This document shows positions 35,184 through 42,577 of a stretch of 64,000 nucleotides of DNA, in pieces. The stretch lies in assembly GCF_002795245.1 (NCBI RefSeq), contig NZ_PGVG01000033.1, positions 17,557 through 81,556 of the forward strand, read 5' to 3'. This DNA is from Bradyrhizobium forestalis. GTDB lineage: Bacteria > Pseudomonadota > Alphaproteobacteria > Rhizobiales > Xanthobacteraceae. How positions within the stretch are numbered: position 1 is the first letter of the stretch; each line of letters opens with the position of its first letter. The translations under genes and the position numbers were made by a program. The notes under the pieces were generated by a model that did no database searches, was not told the origin of the DNA, and saw nothing but the letters and a program-made list of their open reading frames with translations.

Positions 35184-35348
35184 TTCGGAAGTCCTCGTCT
35201 CTTGGTTCGGCGTGGGGTTTGCGCTGCGGGAAGGAGTGCGGCTGCGCGAAGCGGATTGTGACAGTCAAAAGTATGCGTTGGCGAAGTCAATATCGCTGGC
35301 CGCATCCGTGGCGCTCCTGCTAGTCATGGCTTGCACGCGGAGGAGAGC

Positions 35349-36290
35349 ATGACGGCGTTCGATACCGAGATCACTCAGACCGGAGGCGCCTTGGTCGGGC
35401 CGTGGCGCCGGCCGCGACAAATGTTGCAGGCGCAAACCTACGACGCGCATGCCTCCATCCACGATGACGCGACCGCGCAGAAGCTCGGCTTCAAGGGCGG
35501 CACCATCGAGGGGCCGACGCATTTCAGCCAATTTGCCCCGCTGTGCGAGCGGCAATGGGGGCAGGTCTGGTTCGAAAGAGGCTGCCTTTCCGCGCATTAT
35601 CGCAGCGTCTGCTACGAGGGTGAAGAGGTGCAGGCGATCCTGATGGCTTCCTCGGGTGAGCAACTGGAGTGTCAAATTCAGATGGTCAGGCGGGACGGCA
35701 CCGAGGTGCTGCGCGGCACGGCCTCCATCGTCGACAGCCCAACGGCCCTTGATCTGCGTCTGCGTGAGCTTAAGCCGCTTGCCGACCCTGTGATTCTTCG
35801 CGATGTGCAAGTCGGTGTAACCAGCAAGCGTCAGGCGGTGCGCATGGCGTTCGACCAGAACATGGGCGACCTCTATCCGTTCTCGCTCAGGCAGAAGCTT
35901 GCCGTCATCACCGAGAGCTCGCCCTACTACTCGGGCGCGGATAATCCGTGGGGCAAACCCATCATCCCGATGGAGATGCTGAGCGTGCTGTTCCAGTACC
36001 GCTCCAAGGAGGATCCATTGCCGGCCAAGGGCCCAGCCGTCGGCCTGTTCGCCGACCAGGAGATCCGCCTGGTGAACGGCCCGCTCTTCATCGGCGAGGA
36101 GTACGAAGTCGAGCGCGAGGTGGTCGCGCTCTCCGGCAGCCGCCGCACCGAAAGCGCCTGGGTCAAGACACGCGTGTTCGACAAGGCGGGCACGATGGTG
36201 GCGACCATGTTGCTGAACATGGCGACGCTGAAGGACTCGTATGCGCCGTATGAAGAAGAGCATCGGCGGCTGTATGGGGCAGGGTCGTAG
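35349..36290 (+). CDS. Hot-dog-fold (MaoC-like) hypothetical protein
   Basis: The 313-residue protein has two hot-dog-like halves. The first half includes HDDATAQKLGFKGGTIEGPT and HFSQFAPLCERQWG, the alpha-helix start typical of MaoC-type hydratases. The second half has GLFADQEIRLVNGPLFIGEE and a conserved charged loop. AGGAG lies four bases before the ATG at 35349. It may be a 3-hydroxyacyl-CoA dehydratase or thioesterase relative, but the reaction is unassigned. It is divergent from the indolepyruvate oxidoreductase gene with a 165-base gap. Confidence 0.68.
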   Translation: MTAFDTEITQTGGALVGPWRRPRQMLQAQTYDAHASIHDDATAQKLGFKGGTIEGPTHFSQFAPLCERQWGQVWFERGCLSAHYRSVCYEGEEVQAILMASSGEQLECQIQMVRRDGTEVLRGTASIVDSPTALDLRLRELKPLADPVILRDVQVGVTSKRQAVRMAFDQNMGDLYPFSLRQKLAVITESSPYYSGADNPWGKPIIPMEMLSVLFQYRSKEDPLPAKGPAVGLFADQEIRLVNGPLFIGEEYEVEREVVALSGSRRTESAWVKTRVFDKAGTMVATMLLNMATLKDSYAPYEEEHRRLYGAGS

Positions 36291-36317
36291 GCGCAAGGTG
36301 TCGCCATACGCGCTCCT

Positions 36318-36422
36318 CGTCATTCCGGGGCGCGCGTAGCGCGAACCCGGAATCCATTTCACCTCACGGACTGCTGCCCGATGGATTCCGGGCTCGACGC
36401 TTACGCGTCGCCCCGGAATGAC
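36318..36422. repeat. Long inverted repeat (GTCATTCCGGGG type)
   Basis: Left half TCGTCATTCCGGGGCGCGCG then GAACCCGGAATCCAT; right half ATGGATTCCGGGCTCGACGC then GCGTCGCCCCGGAATGAC. The two halves are inverted with their own small hairpins. It lies in the 327-base gap 36291-36617, downstream of the hot-dog gene and upstream of the sigma-54 promoter. The remaining AT-richer stretch 36430-36560 probably holds activator sites, but no perfect NtrC site is seen. Confidence 0.8.
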
Positions 36423-36563
36423 AACGGCGAGCGCTCATCCTTTAAGCAAATGCACGTCGCAAAGCCGTCGCACAGGGAATAAGCAGACGTCGACAATCGA
36501 TGTAACCATCTGACTAAACAACAAATTCCATCGCCGCCCGCGCTCCACCACAATTGTACACAA

Positions 36564-36579
36564 TGGCACGGCGCTTGCA
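36564..36579 (+). promoter_or_regulatory. Sigma-54 (RpoN) promoter
   Basis: The sequence TGGCACGGCGCTTGCA matches the -24/-12 consensus TGGCAC-N5-TTGC exactly, with ten bases between GG and GC. It is 39 bases upstream of the isochorismatase ATG on the same strand, so transcription would start near 36590. An activator such as NtrC is required by this sigma factor; its site could not be identified with confidence. Confidence 0.8.
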
Positions 36580-36617
36580 GAACTCCTGGCCAAGAGAGTT
36601 CTCGCGGGGCCTGCGTC

Positions 36618-37316
36618 ATGTTGAACTCAGCCAAGTCGACAAAGAGCGTCATCAGCGCCGAGCCCGAGCCGATCACGCTCGACTGGCCCGCCACCGCGCT
36701 TCTCATCATCGACATGCAGCGCGATTTTCTCGAGCCCGGCGGCTTCGGCGAAACGCTCGGCAACGACGTCAGCCAACTCGCAGGCGCGGTGAAGCCGATC
36801 GGCGCGGTGCTGACAGCGGCGCGCGACACCGGCATGCTGGTCATCCACACGCGCGAGGGGCATCTGCCCGATCTCTCCGACGCGCCGCCGGCGAAGGTCG
36901 AGCGCGGCGCGCCGAGCCTTCGCATCGGCGATCCCGGTCCGATGGGGCGCATTCTCATTCGCGGTGAGGCCGGCCACGACATCATCCCCGAGCTCTATCC
37001 GCTCGACAGCGAAATCGTGATCGACAAGCCGGGCAAGGGCGCCTTCTACGCCACCGAGCTCGGCGATGTCCTGGAGAAATACGGCATCGAGAATTTGCTG
37101 GTGTGCGGCGTCACGACCGAAGTGTGCGTCAACACCACCGTGCGCGAGGCCAATGACCGCGGCTATCGCTGCGTCGTCATCTCTGACGGCTGCGCATCCT
37201 ACTTCCCCGAATTTCACGAGATGGGCCTGAAAATGATCAAGGCCCAGGGCGGCATCTTCGGCTGGGTTGCGAGCTCAGCCGGGGTCTTGGAGGCGATGAA
37301 GGTTTCGACCACATAG
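36618..37316 (+). CDS. Isochorismatase-family amidohydrolase, biuret-hydrolase-like
   Basis: The 232-residue cysteine hydrolase has the triad Asp32 (LLIIDMQRDF), Lys137 (DKPGKGAF) and Cys170 (CGVTTEVCVNTTVREANDRG). From memory of the family, the segments HTREGHLPDL, RIGDPGPMGRILIRGE and HDIIPELYPLD closely resemble biuret hydrolase (BiuH). Ureidoacrylate amidohydrolases (RutB) are the other close option. It should cleave a C-N bond of an amide or ureide in the cytoplasm. The sigma-54 promoter and the permease gene 11 bases downstream suggest nitrogen scavenging from a nucleobase or ureide. The precise substrate is inferred. Confidence 0.85.
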   Translation: MLNSAKSTKSVISAEPEPITLDWPATALLIIDMQRDFLEPGGFGETLGNDVSQLAGAVKPIGAVLTAARDTGMLVIHTREGHLPDLSDAPPAKVERGAPSLRIGDPGPMGRILIRGEAGHDIIPELYPLDSEIVIDKPGKGAFYATELGDVLEKYGIENLLVCGVTTEVCVNTTVREANDRGYRCVVISDGCASYFPEFHEMGLKMIKAQGGIFGWVASSAGVLEAMKVSTT

Positions 37317-37327
37317 GGGGTATTATC

Positions 37328-38995
37328 ATGAGCACATTGACGGGGACGGCCGGCAGTTCTGATCTGAACAAGTCTGGATTCAAGCCGGCACTATGGACAT
37401 CGGGCGACTGGAACGCGTTTTTCGGCTTCGGCACCAACATCCTCGTCAACATGCTGGTGCTCACGGGCCTGTTGCGGTTCGTCCTGAAGATGCCGGATAG
37501 TCTCGTGTTCGGCCGCATCCTGCCCGCCTTGGGGCTGATGATGTGTCTCTCCACCTTCTACTATGCGTACCTCGCCTATCGGCTGGCCCAGAAGACCGGC
37601 CGCAACGACGTCTGCGCGCTGCCGTCTGGCGTCAGCGTGCCGCACATGTTCATCGTCACCTTCGTGATCATGCTGCCGATCACGCTGAAGACCGGCGATC
37701 CGCTCAAGGGCTGGTCGGCGGGCCTCGTCTGGGTGTTCTTCCAGAGCTTCATTCTCATGATCGGCGGCTTCATCGCGCCGTTCATCCGCAAGATCACGCC
37801 GCGCGCGGCGCTGCTCGGCACGCTTGCCGGCGTCTCCGTCACCTTCATCTCGATGCGGCCGGCGCTGGAGATGTACATGACGCCGCAGATCGGCCTCGTC
37901 TGCTTCGCCATCATTTTGGTGAGCTGGTTCGGTGGTGTGAAGTATTGGCGCGGCGTTCCCGCCGGACTCGTCGCGATCGCGGCCGGCATGATCATCGCCT
38001 GGGGTTCGAACCTGTTCGGGCTCGGTCTCGGCGGCTTGAGCCTCAAAGGCGTCGGCGCGGCCTTTGCCAATTTTGGTTTCTCGGTACCGATCCCGGCCGT
38101 AGGCTATGTCTTCTCCGGCTTCGAGTTCCTCGGCATCATCCTCGTCACCGCCATTCCGTTCGGCATCTACGACCTCGTCGAGGCCATGGACAATGTCGAG
38201 AGCGCGGAGGCTGCCGGCGACGAATATCCGACCACGCGCGTGCTCACCGCTGACGGCATCGTCAGCCTGATCGGCTGCCTGATGGGCAATCCCTTCATCA
38301 ACGCCGTCTATATCGGCCATCCCGGCTGGAAGGCGATGGGCGGCCGCATCGGCTATTCGGCGGCGACCGGCATCATGGTGGTGGTGCTGTCCTGGTTCGG
38401 GATCATCTCGGTGCTGCTGGCACTCGTGCCTGTCGTCGCGATCTCGCCGATCCTGCTCTACATCGGCATGCTGATCGGCGCGCAGGCGTTCCAGACCACG
38501 CCGGTCAAGCACGCGCCCGCGATCGTGCTGGCGCTGACCCCGCATCTTGCCGCCTGGGCAAAGCTCCAGATCGACACGATGCTCGGCTCCACCATGAACG
38601 CGGCGGCAACCGTCGGCGGATTGGCGGCCGACAAGGCCGATGCGGTCAAGGCCGCCGCGATCGCTGCGCTGCCGCAGCAGGGCGTGTTCTATCACGGTCT
38701 CGAGGTGATGGGTGGCGGCTCGATCCTCGGCGGTCTCGTGCTGGGCGCGATCGGCGTCTTCATCATCGAGCGCGACTTCGAGAAAGCCTCGGCCTTCGCA
38801 CTGGTCGGTGCGGTGCTGACCTACTTCGGCTTCATGCACGGCGAGGCCGTCGGCATCGGTGGCGGCTTTGGCGTGACGCCCGCAGTCGCGTTCACCTACG
38901 CCGTGATGGCGGCTGGCCTGTTCGCCGCCGGCAAGCTCGGCGCCAGCGAACCCTATGCCGCGCATCCGGAGATGTCGGCCGCGCCGGCGGAGTAG
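37328..38995 (+). CDS. Nucleobase/xanthine-uracil-type permease
   Basis: The 555-residue integral membrane protein has about 12-14 hydrophobic segments. Motifs include GDWNAFFGFGTNILVNMLVL at the N-terminus, LPSGVSVPHMFIVTFVIMLP, GFEFLGIILVTAIPFGIYDL, AMDNVESAEAAGDEYPTTRV and GCLMGNPFINAVYIGHPGWK. These correspond to the NCS2/AzgA-type permease fold, where the conserved acidic residue of the eighth or ninth segment contacts substrate. It lies 11 bases downstream of the isochorismatase gene and shares its promoter. Its substrate is probably the ureide or nucleobase hydrolysed by that enzyme or a precursor. A perfect hairpin follows the stop. Confidence 0.82.
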   Translation: MSTLTGTAGSSDLNKSGFKPALWTSGDWNAFFGFGTNILVNMLVLTGLLRFVLKMPDSLVFGRILPALGLMMCLSTFYYAYLAYRLAQKTGRNDVCALPSGVSVPHMFIVTFVIMLPITLKTGDPLKGWSAGLVWVFFQSFILMIGGFIAPFIRKITPRAALLGTLAGVSVTFISMRPALEMYMTPQIGLVCFAIILVSWFGGVKYWRGVPAGLVAIAAGMIIAWGSNLFGLGLGGLSLKGVGAAFANFGFSVPIPAVGYVFSGFEFLGIILVTAIPFGIYDLVEAMDNVESAEAAGDEYPTTRVLTADGIVSLIGCLMGNPFINAVYIGHPGWKAMGGRIGYSAATGIMVVVLSWFGIISVLLALVPVVAISPILLYIGMLIGAQAFQTTPVKHAPAIVLALTPHLAAWAKLQIDTMLGSTMNAAATVGGLAADKADAVKAAAIAALPQQGVFYHGLEVMGGGSILGGLVLGAIGVFIIERDFEKASAFALVGAVLTYFGFMHGEAVGIGGGFGVTPAVAFTYAVMAAGLFAAGKLGASEPYAAHPEMSAAPAE

Positions 38996-39016
38996 GTGCG
39001 GCTTTCACTTCGAGGA

Positions 39017-39042
39017 AACGGCCGGGCGACGTCCCGGCCGTT
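39017..39042. terminator. Bidirectional terminator hairpin
   Basis: A perfect 10-base stem, AACGGCCGGG and CCCGGCCGTT, with a CGACGT loop sits between the convergent permease and soxA genes. It should stop transcription from both sides; no long U-tract is present. Confidence 0.65.
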
Positions 39043-39048
39043 GCGGTT

Positions 39049-39831
39049 TCAGGGCCGCACCGCCGGCGTCTCCATCGGCAGGCCATGAGCCCGCGACATC
39101 AGATAGAGCTCGAGCGCGACCAGCTCGGGTGAACCATAGTCATAGGCTTGGGCGCGAACGCCGCTCATGCAGCTGCGCAGCCGCCGCTCCAGCGAGCCCA
39201 GCGTCTGCCATTCCAGCCGATAGAGCGGATAGCCGGTCGGCTGCGCTTGGGTGATCGGCGCGCCGGCGAGGCGCTTGTCGAAATTGTCGTCGTGGCAGTT
39301 GGTGCAGGCGAGGTTGAGCTGGCCTGCGCGCTGCATGTACAGCACGCGGCCCTGCTCGACAAAGGGCTTGGCTTGCGGATCGTCACCGGCCGTGATCGGG
39401 GTGCCGCGCGACTGGTGGGCGATGAAGGCGGACAATGCGAGCAGATCACGGCTCTCATAGGGCAGCGGCGTCGCCTGCTGATGATTGGCGCGGCAGAGAA
39501 TGATCCGCTGATCGAGCGTGACGGGACGGCCGAGGGCCTTGTCGAAGGCGGGATAGCGCGCCGCGACGCCCTTCATGCTGCTCTGCGCATCGCCATGACA
39601 ATCGGCGCAGGCTTTGTCGGCGCTGCCGATCTTCTTCGCCCACAACGCCTCGCCGTCGAGCACGAACAGCATTCCCGGATTGGAGGTGTCGTCGTCCTGC
39701 ATCGCGCGCGTGTCGGCCCCCATGAAGGCATAGCCGGACCGGCGCGCATCGGGCGGGATTTCACCGGCGAGCAGGACAGGGGCCGCCGCGGCGAGCAATG
39801 TCGCCGCGGCTATCGCGCGCCAAGAAATCAT
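39049..39831 (-). CDS. soxA: SoxA, diheme cytochrome c of thiosulfate oxidation
   Basis: The 260-residue protein has a signal peptide (about 1-22) and two heme motifs, CADCH (75-79) and CTNCH (176-180). The cysteine Cys221 in RLRSCMSGVRA corresponds to the catalytic axial ligand of SoxA. In the canonical system SoxXA joins a sulfur compound to the SoxY carrier cysteine in the periplasm. It is the last gene of the iorA-iorB-fccB-soxX-soxY-soxZ-soxA operon, and its start overlaps the soxZ stop by four bases. No soxB or soxCD is present in the window. Confidence 0.9.
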   Translation of the reverse strand: MISWRAIAAATLLAAAAPVLLAGEIPPDARRSGYAFMGADTRAMQDDDTSNPGMLFVLDGEALWAKKIGSADKACADCHGDAQSSMKGVAARYPAFDKALGRPVTLDQRIILCRANHQQATPLPYESRDLLALSAFIAHQSRGTPITAGDDPQAKPFVEQGRVLYMQRAGQLNLACTNCHDDNFDKRLAGAPITQAQPTGYPLYRLEWQTLGSLERRLRSCMSGVRAQAYDYGSPELVALELYLMSRAHGLPMETPAVRP

Positions 39832-40145
39832 TCGACCGTGATCGATGCCGATGCGGTGGACGAATAGCCGTTGTCGCCGATCCACTCGAACTCGAACTTG
39901 CCGCTCTCCTTGGCCACCGTGAAGAAGGAGAGGTAAGGATTGGCCGCGATCGCCGGAAACAGATCTGCGCGAAAGACCTCGGCGCCGTTGTAGCGGCAAA
40001 TGAAGCTCGTGATGATGTTGCGCGGCACCAGCTTGCCGTCGGCGGTGTGGCGGAAACCGGTCTCCATGATGTGCGAGGTCAGCGTGCGGATCTCGATGAT
40101 GTCGCCGCGTTTGGCCTTCGAGGGAACGTTGATGAGGGCGGCCAT
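39828..40145 (-). CDS. soxZ: SoxZ, sulfur carrier complex subunit
   Basis: The 105-residue protein has the SoxZ pattern: AALINVPSKAKRGDIIEIRT, SHIMETGFRH, ICRYNGAEVFRADLFPAIAA and NPYLSFFTVAKESG with a C-terminal beta strand. SoxZ has no signal peptide; in known systems it is exported with SoxY by the Tat pathway. The gene overlaps both neighbours (TGATG with soxY, ATGA with soxA), so stoichiometric translation is likely. Confidence 0.92.
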   Translation of the reverse strand: MAALINVPSKAKRGDIIEIRTLTSHIMETGFRHTADGKLVPRNIITSFICRYNGAEVFRADLFPAIAANPYLSFFTVAKESGKFEFEWIGDNGYSSTASASITVE

Positions 40146-40612
40146 CAGTTCATCTCCTCGGTGCAGGCGGCCAGCGTCACGACGACGTCGGCGGCAATTT
40201 GCCAGAACGTGTCGTCGGAGAGGCGGGCGATCGCGACCACCTTCTGGGTGTCGGCGAGCCGAATTCGCGTCGAGACCTGGGCCCGGCCGGAGGCGGGACC
40301 GAGATGGAAATTGCCGATGTTCGGCTGCGGGTTCTTCTCGTTGAAGACGTGGATGCTCTTGACGTGGTCGTCCGCCGTCATGGGACTGGCAACGCTCACC
40401 GTCATCGGCACCGTGTTGCCGTTCTCGACCAGTGGCGGAATGTCGAGCTTGACCCTGCCAGTGTGAATCTGTGCTTCACCGACGACGTTGCGGATCGCGG
40501 TGTTGAGCATCGCCGGTGTTGCTTCGAGCGGCCGCAGCGAGACGATCGGGATCGTGCCGGCGACTGTCACGCCTCCGGCGAGGTTCAGGAATTGTCGTCG
40601 CGTAGTTGGCAT
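40145..40612 (-). CDS. soxY: SoxY-like sulfur carrier with atypical C-terminus
   Basis: The 155-residue protein has a Tat signal (TTRRQFLNLAGG, RR at 5-6) and the SoxY beta-sandwich (IPPLVENGNTVPMTVSVASP, HVKSIHVFNEKNPQPNIGNF). SoxY carries sulfur intermediates on a cysteine near the C-terminus, normally in GGCGG. Here the end reads VTLAACTEEMN, so Cys150 remains but the flexible glycines are replaced by alanines, with five residues after the cysteine. The GAGGAG in those final codons doubles as the likely ribosome binding site for soxZ. Whether this arm works with SoxXA is untested. Confidence 0.88.
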   Translation of the reverse strand: MPTTRRQFLNLAGGVTVAGTIPIVSLRPLEATPAMLNTAIRNVVGEAQIHTGRVKLDIPPLVENGNTVPMTVSVASPMTADDHVKSIHVFNEKNPQPNIGNFHLGPASGRAQVSTRIRLADTQKVVAIARLSDDTFWQIAADVVVTLAACTEEMN

Positions 40613-40616
40613 GAAC

Positions 40617-41246
40617 TCAGTCCCGAAGCGTTGCAAGAAAAGCCACGATGTCCTCGATCTCCGCAGCCGACAATATCGGCTTGCCGGCGAAGTTACGTCC
40701 GACGCGGACGAGGCCGTCGTTGCGATAGTAGGACGGCATGATGGTGTCCGGATTGAAGCGCGAGGCATCGACCAGTCGAAGCCGCAACTGGCTCACCGAC
40801 CACCGGTTCCCGGTGCCGGTGAGATCAGGCGCAAGGTCGCCCTGAAACCGGGTCTCCGGGAATGGGCCGGAATGGCAGAGGATGCAGGTCGTGGTGCGCG
40901 CTAGCACCAACGCGCGGCCGCGCGCGGCATCGCCGGGTGAGCCTGTGAGTGAAACGGGAATGCCATCGCCGATGATTGTGTAGGGCAAGAGCTTGTTCGC
41001 TTGGGTGGGCAAGACGAAGGCGAGGCTCGCTACGATGCATGCCGCAATTGCAGGTATTGGATGGAATGACTGAGATCGCCGCGCACTCCTCTTGCCTCTC
41101 CCGCTTGCGGGAGAGGCCGCCGCGAAGCGGCGGGTGAGGGCTCTTCCCTCTTGGGGATTTTCGCTTGTGGAGAAACCCTCTCCCCAACCCTCCCCCGCAG
41201 GCGGGGGAGGGGGCGCACCGCGTTCATGGCGACGGCTTGGTTTCAT
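40617..41246 (-). CDS. soxX: SoxX, monoheme cytochrome c, with repeat-derived N-terminus
   Basis: The functional part is a class I cytochrome c with heme motif CILCH (TTTCILCHSGPFPETRF) and a distal methionine region (DTIMPSYYRNDGL), as in SoxX, which pairs with SoxA. A signal-like hydrophobic segment (PAIAACIVASLAFVLPTQA) precedes it. No ATG, GTG or TTG lies between this segment and the palindromic repeat. The only ATG in frame, at 41246, is six bases after the fccB stop, so translation seems to run through the repeat and give a 50-residue basic extension (RRHERGAPPPPPAGEGWGEG). A non-standard start within 41040-41100 is the alternative. Confidence 0.78.
   Translation of the reverse strand: MKPSRRHERGAPPPPPAGEGWGEGFSTSENPQEGRALTRRFAAASPASGRGKRSARRSQSFHPIPAIAACIVASLAFVLPTQANKLLPYTIIGDGIPVSLTGSPGDAARGRALVLARTTTCILCHSGPFPETRFQGDLAPDLTGTGNRWSVSQLRLRLVDASRFNPDTIMPSYYRNDGLVRVGRNFAGKPILSAAEIEDIVAFLATLRD
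41092..41218. repeat. Palindromic repeat, copy 5, inside the soxX 5' region
   Basis: A full-length copy, with CTCTCCCGCTTGCGGGAGAG, GGTGAGGGCTCTTCCCTCTT and the second palindrome CTCCCCCGCAGGCGGGGGAG. Unlike the others it lies within an open frame, between fccB and the conserved part of soxX. It has no stop codon in the soxX frame. Confidence 0.85.
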
Positions 41247-41252
41247 GATGCG

Positions 41253-42524
41253 TCAGCCAAAACAATCCGCGGTGATGATCCGAAACCAGCGCTCGGCTTC
41301 AGCTGCCTCCCGGGCGCGCAATTCGCGCGGAGCGTCGACCGGGCTCGTGGCGCCGCCCTCGACCTCGGCGAAGATGTCGTCCTTCGGCTGGTAGTTGCCG
41401 GTGAGCGAGAAGCCGTAGCCCGGGGCGACAATGTTGTAGCAGACGCCTGTGAGCCGCGGCGTCTCCGGCGCGCGGCCCGCGAGCAGATTGACGATCGCGC
41501 CAGCGCAGGCCTTGCCCTGCGCGCTCGCAGCCGATGCCGATTTGGGGATGCCGCCGCCGAGGCAGGCATCGCCAATGACGTGGATGTCTTTGACGAGTTT
41601 CGACTCGAAGGTGGTGGGATCGATCGGGCACCAGCCGGTCGCATCCGCAGTGCCTGCGATCGCGGCAACGCGCCCGGCGCGCTGCGGCGGGATGACGTTG
41701 GCGACATCCGGGGTGTAGTTGCCGAACTCGGTGATGATGGTCTTGGTCGAAGGATCCACGGATGTCACGCGGCCGCCCTGTGACAGTGCGACGCGCTCGA
41801 TCATGTCGCCGTAGAGCTCCTTCCACGCCTTTTCGAACAGCCGCTGCTGGGAGAAATTGTCCTTGGCATCGAGGATCAGAACTTTCGAGCGCGGCTTCTT
41901 TGCCTTCAGGTAATGCGCGATCAGGCCGGCGCGCTCATAAGGCGCAGGCGGACAGCGTGAGGGATTGGCCGGGATTGCAATGGCGACCGTGCCGCCGTCC
42001 GCCATCGCTTCCAATTGCCTGCGCAGCAAAAGCGTTTGCGCGCCGGCCTTCCAGGCGTGCGGCATCGTCTCTGACGCTGCATCGTCATAGCCGGGCAGGG
42101 CTTCGAGATGGAAGTCGATGCCGGGCGAGAGCACGAGCCGGTCATAGCCAAACGTGCCGCCATCGCCTGTCGTCAGCCCACGCTTGTGCGTGTCAATGGT
42201 CGTCGCAGCCTGAGCGACGATGTTGATACCCTCGGCGGCGAGCTTGTCGTAGCCGAACTGCTGCGCCTCGATCTCGCGCAGGCCCGCGATCACCTCGTTG
42301 CTGAAGGGGCAGGAGATGTAGCTCTTGCTCGGCTCGATCAGCGTGACCTGCAATTTCGCGTCGGCGCGCTTGAGCGCACGCGCACAGGCCGCGCCGCCAA
42401 AGCCGCCGCCGACCACGACGATCTGGCCCGCCGATTGCGCACGCAGGATCGAAGGTGCAGCGAGTGATGTAGCCGCGGCGGTGATGCCGAGGACGGCATT
42501 CCGCCGTGTCACCGGCACGTTCAT
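41253..42524 (-). CDS. fccB: Flavocytochrome c sulfide dehydrogenase flavoprotein-like (FccB/SoxF)
   Basis: The 423-residue protein has a Tat signal (VTRRNAVLGITAAATSLAAP), an FAD motif (IVVVGGGFGGAACARAL) and the FccB redox cysteines in KSYISCPFSNEV and RLTGVCYNIVAPGYG. Family members oxidise sulfide or sulfur with FAD in the periplasm and usually pair with a cytochrome subunit (FccA/SoxE). None is adjacent, so SoxX or SoxA may take its electrons; this is inference. It follows iorB across a GC-rich hairpin and precedes soxX by six bases. Confidence 0.88.
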   Translation of the reverse strand: MNVPVTRRNAVLGITAAATSLAAPSILRAQSAGQIVVVGGGFGGAACARALKRADAKLQVTLIEPSKSYISCPFSNEVIAGLREIEAQQFGYDKLAAEGINIVAQAATTIDTHKRGLTTGDGGTFGYDRLVLSPGIDFHLEALPGYDDAASETMPHAWKAGAQTLLLRRQLEAMADGGTVAIAIPANPSRCPPAPYERAGLIAHYLKAKKPRSKVLILDAKDNFSQQRLFEKAWKELYGDMIERVALSQGGRVTSVDPSTKTIITEFGNYTPDVANVIPPQRAGRVAAIAGTADATGWCPIDPTTFESKLVKDIHVIGDACLGGGIPKSASAASAQGKACAGAIVNLLAGRAPETPRLTGVCYNIVAPGYGFSLTGNYQPKDDIFAEVEGGATSPVDAPRELRAREAAEAERWFRIITADCFG

Positions 42525-42543
42525 GAGGCTTGCCCGGGAAAAT

Positions 42544-42572
42544 GCCGCGGCGGCCGACACGGCCGCCGCGGC
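42544..42572 (-). terminator. Perfect 13-bp hairpin between iorB and fccB
   Basis: The arms GCCGCGGCGGCCG and CGGCCGCCGCGGC are exact complements with a three-base loop, and on the minus strand ATTTTCCC follows. It could terminate part of the transcript or protect the iorAB message, making fccB-sox expression lower than iorAB. Confidence 0.6.
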
Positions 42573-42577
42573 GTCTC

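Noticed and set aside
36430..36560. NtrC binding sites upstream of the sigma-54 promoter
   Set aside because: A TGCAC...GTCGCAC-like stretch near 36448 is too weak a match to the NtrC consensus to report as a site.
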